From NCBI GenBank assembly GCA_000814665.1, contig JWIH01000025.1, forward strand, positions 682,001-746,000: DNA of 64,000 nucleotides, given 5' to 3'. The position numbers and the translations under genes were made by a program. The notes below the pieces were generated by a model. It was not told where the DNA came from. It made no database searches and saw nothing but the letters and a program-made list of their open reading frames with translations. How positions within the stretch are numbered: position 1 is the stretch's first letter; each line of letters opens with the position of its first letter. Below, piece by piece: positions 60,190-64,000 of the stretch. Source of the stretch: Pseudoalteromonas flavipulchra NCIMB 2033 = ATCC BAA-314. GTDB taxonomy: Bacteria; Pseudomonadota; Gammaproteobacteria; Enterobacterales; Alteromonadaceae.

Positions 60190-60357
60190 GCTAGTCAACA
60201 GCAGCAGAGCAAAGTACTTGCACTTTACTCTGCTTTTATCACTGGTGTTTCCTTTAAGTTCAAATTAGCTAAATTAACTGATTTTTTGCTTTGGTGTGCT
60301 AAATAACCTGAGCTGCGGATAATTAATGCCTTTCTAGCAGCCAGTTTTAGCGCTAAC

Positions 60358-60406
60358 TGCGTTGAATTCACTTCCAATAGCCAGCTATTGGTGCGTAAAT
60401 TCGCCT
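60358..60406. repeat. Large imperfect palindrome (REP-like)
   Basis: Centre CCAATAGC-ca-GCTATTGG (60374-60391) is perfect; outer arms GCGTTGAATTCAC and GTGCGTAAATTCGC pair imperfectly, giving a stem of about 22 bp. It lies in the 292-base gap between the convergent secreted protein and EamA genes. It has the look of a genome-dispersed palindromic repeat and could end transcripts from either side. Confidence 0.6.
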
Positions 60407-60481
60407 TGTTTTCCCTAAAACTCTCTGGCTAGACAAGGAAAAACTAAGTTGTGCTTTAGCAACAATGAGTTGGAACACTCC

Positions 60482-61399
60482 TTATCCAAACCTCAGGTTA
60501 AATAGCTTGCCTAACTTCCAATCGAACTTTACAGCGCTGACGGCTGTTAAGATTAAAACAATCCCAAGCGTTTGTAGCATCGAAATCGTGTGCTCGAATG
60601 CAATAAAATCTACTAACAGCGCCACGACCGGATAAATAAAAGAAAGAATAGCAATTAATGTGGTGCTTAAGCGTTGAAACGCATCATACATGATCACATA
60701 CATAAACCCTGTGTTGACGACGCCTAAGAATAAGATATTACCCCAGCTCGATGAAGTCACTGGGAAGTGTGAAAAATCAACCCAAGGCAACAAAAATAAG
60801 CCACCAAAAAAGATTTGGATCACAGCAACTACACCGGATGGCACTTGGCTTACCTTTTTCGTCATCAGCGTTGTAATGGTATACAGAAATGCAGCTCCAA
60901 GTGCTAGTAGCAGACCAAAAACGGCTTGGTTACTCTCTTGTGCAAAAATCACCGCGACTATTTCTTGATACGGGATCCCCACAACCAACCATAATCCCAC
61001 CACGGCGATGGCCAACCATAAAAGGATTGCCTTACTTGGATACTGACGATAAAACACCGCGCTTAATAATACCAACATCAAAGGTTGTAGATGGTATGCG
61101 ATGATTGAAATTGAAAAAGGAATATAGTCAAACGAGGCGAATAATAGCACCCAGTTTCCGACCAGCGCGATACCGCCGAGCAAGATGGTCATAAAAACGG
61201 GACCTTTAAACACCTCTTTTGTCAGTTGCTTTGTTACGAGCACGTATCCAAGAAGGCACAATGCGCCAATAACACAACGTAAAAATACCACATTCCAATA
61301 GGATTGTTCTGCACTGACGACAAAGTATCCTATGGTGCCGGACAGCACCATAGCTATTATCATCTCTATTGAACCTTTTTCTTTATCTGAGCCAAACAT
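60482..61399 (-). CDS. EamA/DMT-family transporter
   Basis: 305 residues with 10 membrane helices in two EamA halves (about 10-135 and 150-290). SIIAYHLQPLMLVLLSAVFYRQ and STTLIAILSFIYPVVALLVDFIAFEHTIS are the repeated EamA-type segments. The family exports amino acids or metabolites. It is divergent from an Lrp-type regulator with a 114-base gap, the usual arrangement for amino-acid-responsive control. The substrate is unknown. Confidence 0.9.
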   Translation of the reverse strand: MFGSDKEKGSIEMIIAMVLSGTIGYFVVSAEQSYWNVVFLRCVIGALCLLGYVLVTKQLTKEVFKGPVFMTILLGGIALVGNWVLLFASFDYIPFSISIIAYHLQPLMLVLLSAVFYRQYPSKAILLWLAIAVVGLWLVVGIPYQEIVAVIFAQESNQAVFGLLLALGAAFLYTITTLMTKKVSQVPSGVVAVIQIFFGGLFLLPWVDFSHFPVTSSSWGNILFLGVVNTGFMYVIMYDAFQRLSTTLIAILSFIYPVVALLVDFIAFEHTISMLQTLGIVLILTAVSAVKFDWKLGKLFNLRFG

Positions 61400-61513
61400 T
61401 GTTCACACCTTGTCATATTCAATTCTATACTTGCATATTATTTAGGGTTTGCCGTATTACTAATAGACAATAAAAGGCTAATTTTTCTAATTTCCTAAAA
61501 ATGAAAGGCAAAA

Positions 61514-61993
61514 ATGCGAAAACTAATTAATAATGAAAAATGGTCGCTTGATGCGATAGATAGCAAGCTTATAAAGCTGTTAGAAAACAACAGCCGAGTG
61601 TCCGTTGCTGAAATGGCCCGGGCAGTGAATATGTCTTCACCGAGTGTGAATGAGCGCATGAAACGTATGGAAGAGTATGGGGTAATTAGTAAATACAGTA
61701 TTGAATTAGACCCAGAAAGCTTTGATTACCCGCTGACAGCGATTGTGCGTATTCGTCAGCATCCCGGTAAACTAAAACAACTTGAAGCGATGATCCAAAA
61801 CATTCCTGAAGTGATTGAATGTGACAAAGTGACGGGAGAGGATTGTTTTTATGTGAGGTTGTGTTTTGAGAGTATGCCTAAGCTAGACGAAATTTTGGAT
61901 AAGATCTCGACGCTAGGTGATACCCACACATCGGTGGTGAAATCAACAATAGTCAAACGTAGAAACGTGCCATATCAGATCCGCAAAAGGTAA
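61514..61993 (+). CDS. Lrp/AsnC-family transcriptional regulator
   Basis: 159 residues. The N-terminal helix-turn-helix is seen in VSVAEMARAVNMSSPSVNERMKRMEEYGVISKY. The C-terminal RAM (AsnC_trans_reg) ligand domain follows, with DYPLTAIVRIRQHPGKL and IPEVIECDKVTGEDCFYVRL. It probably represses or activates the divergent EamA exporter in response to an amino acid. It has a slightly longer N-terminal tail than E. coli AsnC. Confidence 0.94.
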   Translation: MRKLINNEKWSLDAIDSKLIKLLENNSRVSVAEMARAVNMSSPSVNERMKRMEEYGVISKYSIELDPESFDYPLTAIVRIRQHPGKLKQLEAMIQNIPEVIECDKVTGEDCFYVRLCFESMPKLDEILDKISTLGDTHTSVVKSTIVKRRNVPYQIRKR

Positions 61994-62151
61994 TCGCTAA
62001 GTATGGCGAGTAGTAACGTTTTGACGGGATCAGCAATGCACAGCTAAACGTCAACAAATTTATAGTTTGTCACACTTTTTATAGCAATCCTACCATCAAT
62101 CTGGTTTTGAGTATGTTAGTATCCGTGCAGCAGTTTTTTACGAGATAGATT

Positions 62152-63351
62152 ATGTTTCAACCAGTTAGCCTCTTTGTTGGGTTAAGATATAGCCGTGCTG
62201 CGAAAGGCAATGCATTTATATCGTTTATCTCATTTTTCTCAATTGCGGGTATCGCCCTTGGCTTGATGAGTTTGATCACCGTCAGCTCAGTGATGAATGG
62301 CTTTGAGCAAACCTTAAAAGCCGCCATGCTTGATTTGATCCCGCATGTGCAAATTAAGGAAAATGAGCAACTTGATCAAAATAAATTACAAGCCATTGAA
62401 AATCATCCTTTGGTTAAGCAAGTTTCGCCATATGTTGCAAGTGACGTAATTCTACAAACCAATCAAGATTTGGTGGGTGTGCAACTTCAAGGACTATTTC
62501 AAGGGTATGAAACAGCGTTAGATGACGCCGTACGCGCAGGTAGCTTAACTCGATTGTATGAGCAAAAATACCAAGTGGCGCTGAGTCGCTATTTAGCCAA
62601 TAAACTTGGCGTAAGCGTTGGTCAGCAACTCCGCGTGATCATGCCTGAATTCACCACATACACACCGCTTGGCCGCACACCGACGCAGCGCTTATTCACC
62701 GTAGCTGCCATATATGATGGCCAAAGCGAAGCTGACACTTATTTGGCATTTGCCGACGGGAAGAGTTTACAGCGGTTAATGCGCAAGAAGCCAGAGCAAT
62801 ACGACCTTAACATTCATTTATATGATGCCTTTAGTCTGCCTGATTTTTATCAGCAAGCGGACAGCTTGTTACAAGGGCTCGAGATACAGGATTGGCAAAC
62901 TCAGCAAGGCACATTGTTTGCGGCGGTTGCAATGGAAAAGCGCATTATGTCGCTATTACTTGGCCTTATTGTGATAGTGGCTGTATTTAATATCATTTCA
63001 GCGCTATCTATGATGGTGAGTGAAAAGCAAGGGGAAGTGGCTATTTTGCAAACGCTTGGCTTTACACCACAAATGATAGCTAAAGTGTTTATGGCGCAAG
63101 GGATGTATAACGGCATTTTTGGCACACTCATTGGTGTTGCTGGTGGATTATTGCTTTCGAACAATATTAATGAGGTGCTCCACCTCGCAGGCCTTCAGTT
63201 GCTTGGTGGCGCTGAACTTCCGGTCAAAATAGAACTAACAGATTTAACGATTATGGCAGTGGGCAGCATATTGCTAAGCTTTTTAGCAACCTTGTATCCA
63301 GCTAAACGCGCGTCGAGTGTGCTGCCAGCAGAGGTATTAAGATATGAGTGA
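62152..63351 (+). CDS. lolC: Lipoprotein-releasing ABC transporter permease LolC
   Basis: 399 residues (E. coli LolC 399). N-terminal LFVGLRYSRAAKGNAFISFISFFSIAGIALG is the LolC/E signature with the first membrane helix. A periplasmic MacB-like domain follows (about 50-260), then three further helices of the FtsX type (about 265-395). With LolD and LolE it extracts outer-membrane lipoproteins from the inner membrane to LolA. It overlaps lolD by 8 bases. Confidence 0.95.
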   Translation: MFQPVSLFVGLRYSRAAKGNAFISFISFFSIAGIALGLMSLITVSSVMNGFEQTLKAAMLDLIPHVQIKENEQLDQNKLQAIENHPLVKQVSPYVASDVILQTNQDLVGVQLQGLFQGYETALDDAVRAGSLTRLYEQKYQVALSRYLANKLGVSVGQQLRVIMPEFTTYTPLGRTPTQRLFTVAAIYDGQSEADTYLAFADGKSLQRLMRKKPEQYDLNIHLYDAFSLPDFYQQADSLLQGLEIQDWQTQQGTLFAAVAMEKRIMSLLLGLIVIVAVFNIISALSMMVSEKQGEVAILQTLGFTPQMIAKVFMAQGMYNGIFGTLIGVAGGLLLSNNINEVLHLAGLQLLGGAELPVKIELTDLTIMAVGSILLSFLATLYPAKRASSVLPAEVLRYE

Positions 63352-64000
63352 TTTAGTCATTGACTGCCAGGACTTGGTCAAAAGCTACCAAGATGGTAAA
63401 GCCGAAGTAACGGTATTAAAAGGCGTTGATTTATCTGTAACCCAAGGTGAAATGCTTGCGATTGTGGGTAGCTCGGGCTCAGGTAAAAGTACTTTACTGC
63501 ATATTCTCGGTACCTTGGATAAAGCATCCACTGGCAGTGTAAAGATCAAAGGTGTGGAAGTTGGCAAGCTGTCACGTAAAAAGCAGGCGAAATTTAGAAA
63601 TAAGCATTTGGGTTTTATCTATCAGTTTCATCATCTGTTGATGGAGTTTAGCGCGGTTGAAAATGTGGCGATGCCGTTATTAATTGCCGGTAATAAAGCA
63701 AAACAAGCCCGAGAAAAAGCGTTACACATGCTCGATAAAGTTGGCTTGAGTCATCGTGCTGATCATAAGCCTTCAGAGCTTTCTGGGGGGGAGAGACAGC
63801 GTGTTGCGATAGCAAGAGCGTTAGTAACAGAACCTGATTTGGTGCTAGCTGATGAACCAACCGGCAATCTTGATAAGCATAATGCACTGCGAATTTATGA
63901 CTTGCTGGCTGAACTCAATCAGCAGCTAAAAACCAGCTTTGTTGTTGTAACACACGACTTAGAGTTGGCAGATAAGCTTGGTCGTGCAGTGCAACTGGAC
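63344..64000 (+). CDS. lolD: Lipoprotein-releasing ABC transporter ATPase LolD (3' end outside window)
   Basis: 219 codons are present, open to the window edge. The ATG at 63344 lies inside the lolC end (8-base overlap). Walker [15 protein letters not shown]-loop FIYQFHHLL, signature [15 protein letters not shown], Walker [13 protein letters not shown] and switch His in [11 protein letters not shown] are all present. E. coli LolD has 233 residues, so only about a dozen codons are missing. lolE would be expected next. Confidence 0.95.
   Translation, partial: MSDLVIDCQDLVKSYQDGKAEVTVLKGVDLSVTQGEMLAIVGSSGSGKSTLLHILGTLDKASTGSVKIKGVEVGKLSRKKQAKFRNKHLGFIYQFHHLLMEFSAVENVAMPLLIAGNKAKQAREKALHMLDKVGLSHRADHKPSELSGGERQRVAIARALVTEPDLVLADEPTGNLDKHNALRIYDLLAELNQQLKTSFVVVTHDLELADKLGRAVQLD

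Overview
The window reads as chromosomal DNA of a marine gammaproteobacterium, most likely Pseudoalteromonas. The basis is gene content and order: monomeric isocitrate dehydrogenase, the cspD/clpS-clpA-infA-bpt-aat-trxB block, purB-hflD-mnmA-rluE, lolC-lolD, moderate-to-low GC, and scattered small intergenic repeats with TATACCAA-type ends. This is inference from the sequence alone. No tRNA, rRNA, CRISPR array, intact insertion sequence or phage was seen.

Layout. 0-2.3 kb: the end of a sensor kinase, an unusual membrane-tethered protein with two lipoyl-type domains, and an unrecognised acidic protein. 2.4-9.4 kb: a leftward operon for an OmpV/MipA-like outer-membrane protein, an RND adaptor lipoprotein, an RND pump and an OmpR-type two-component system. 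9.7-29 kb: mostly housekeeping genes (ribosomal oxygenase, purB, hflD, mnmA, rluE, icd, cspD, clpS, clpA, infA, bpt, aat, trxB, pssA, asnB). The clpA-infA gap holds a striking tandem triplication of about 266 bp. 29.2-33.2 kb: a tightly overlapping pyroglutamate operon (pxpB, pxpC, DUF969, DUF979, pcp). 33.3-41.3 kb: a secreted leucyl aminopeptidase, an MFS transporter, a periplasmic MsrA-thioredoxin-MsrB fusion, an exported metallo-beta-lactamase-fold protein, a lipoprotein and a CNNM/CorC-type membrane protein.

41.3-59.1 kb is the most interesting part: an eight-gene leftward operon for secondary metabolism. Its core is a 3113-residue single-chain hybrid, KS-AT-DH-KR-ACP-C-A-PCP-TE. The adenylation pocket reads D-V-G-E-I-G-S-I-D-K, which I recall as an ornithine code. 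Around it lie two paralogous phytoene-dehydrogenase-like FAD enzymes with an FldB-type flavodoxin between them, a sterol-desaturase-type hydroxylase, a MATE exporter, a type II thioesterase and, as first gene, a DapE-like M20 amidohydrolase. This is the signature of polycyclic tetramate macrolactam (PTM) biosynthesis, the HSAF/ikarugamycin/alteramide family. Two FAD cyclases and no alcohol-dehydrogenase-type third cyclase point to a bicyclic, alteramide-like product. The DapE-like gene and the flavodoxin are the parts I do not recall from described PTM clusters.

From 59.1 kb onward: a 728-bp AT-rich gap with a long perfect inverted repeat, a small secreted Cys-containing protein, an EamA exporter divergent from an Lrp-type regulator, and the start of the lipoprotein-sorting operon lolC-lolD, which is cut by the window end.

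Several starts were placed downstream of the longest open frame where a ribosome-binding site or family length decided it (RND pump, mnmA, rluE, icd, clpA, pxpB, msrAB, the second FAD oxidoreductase and others).
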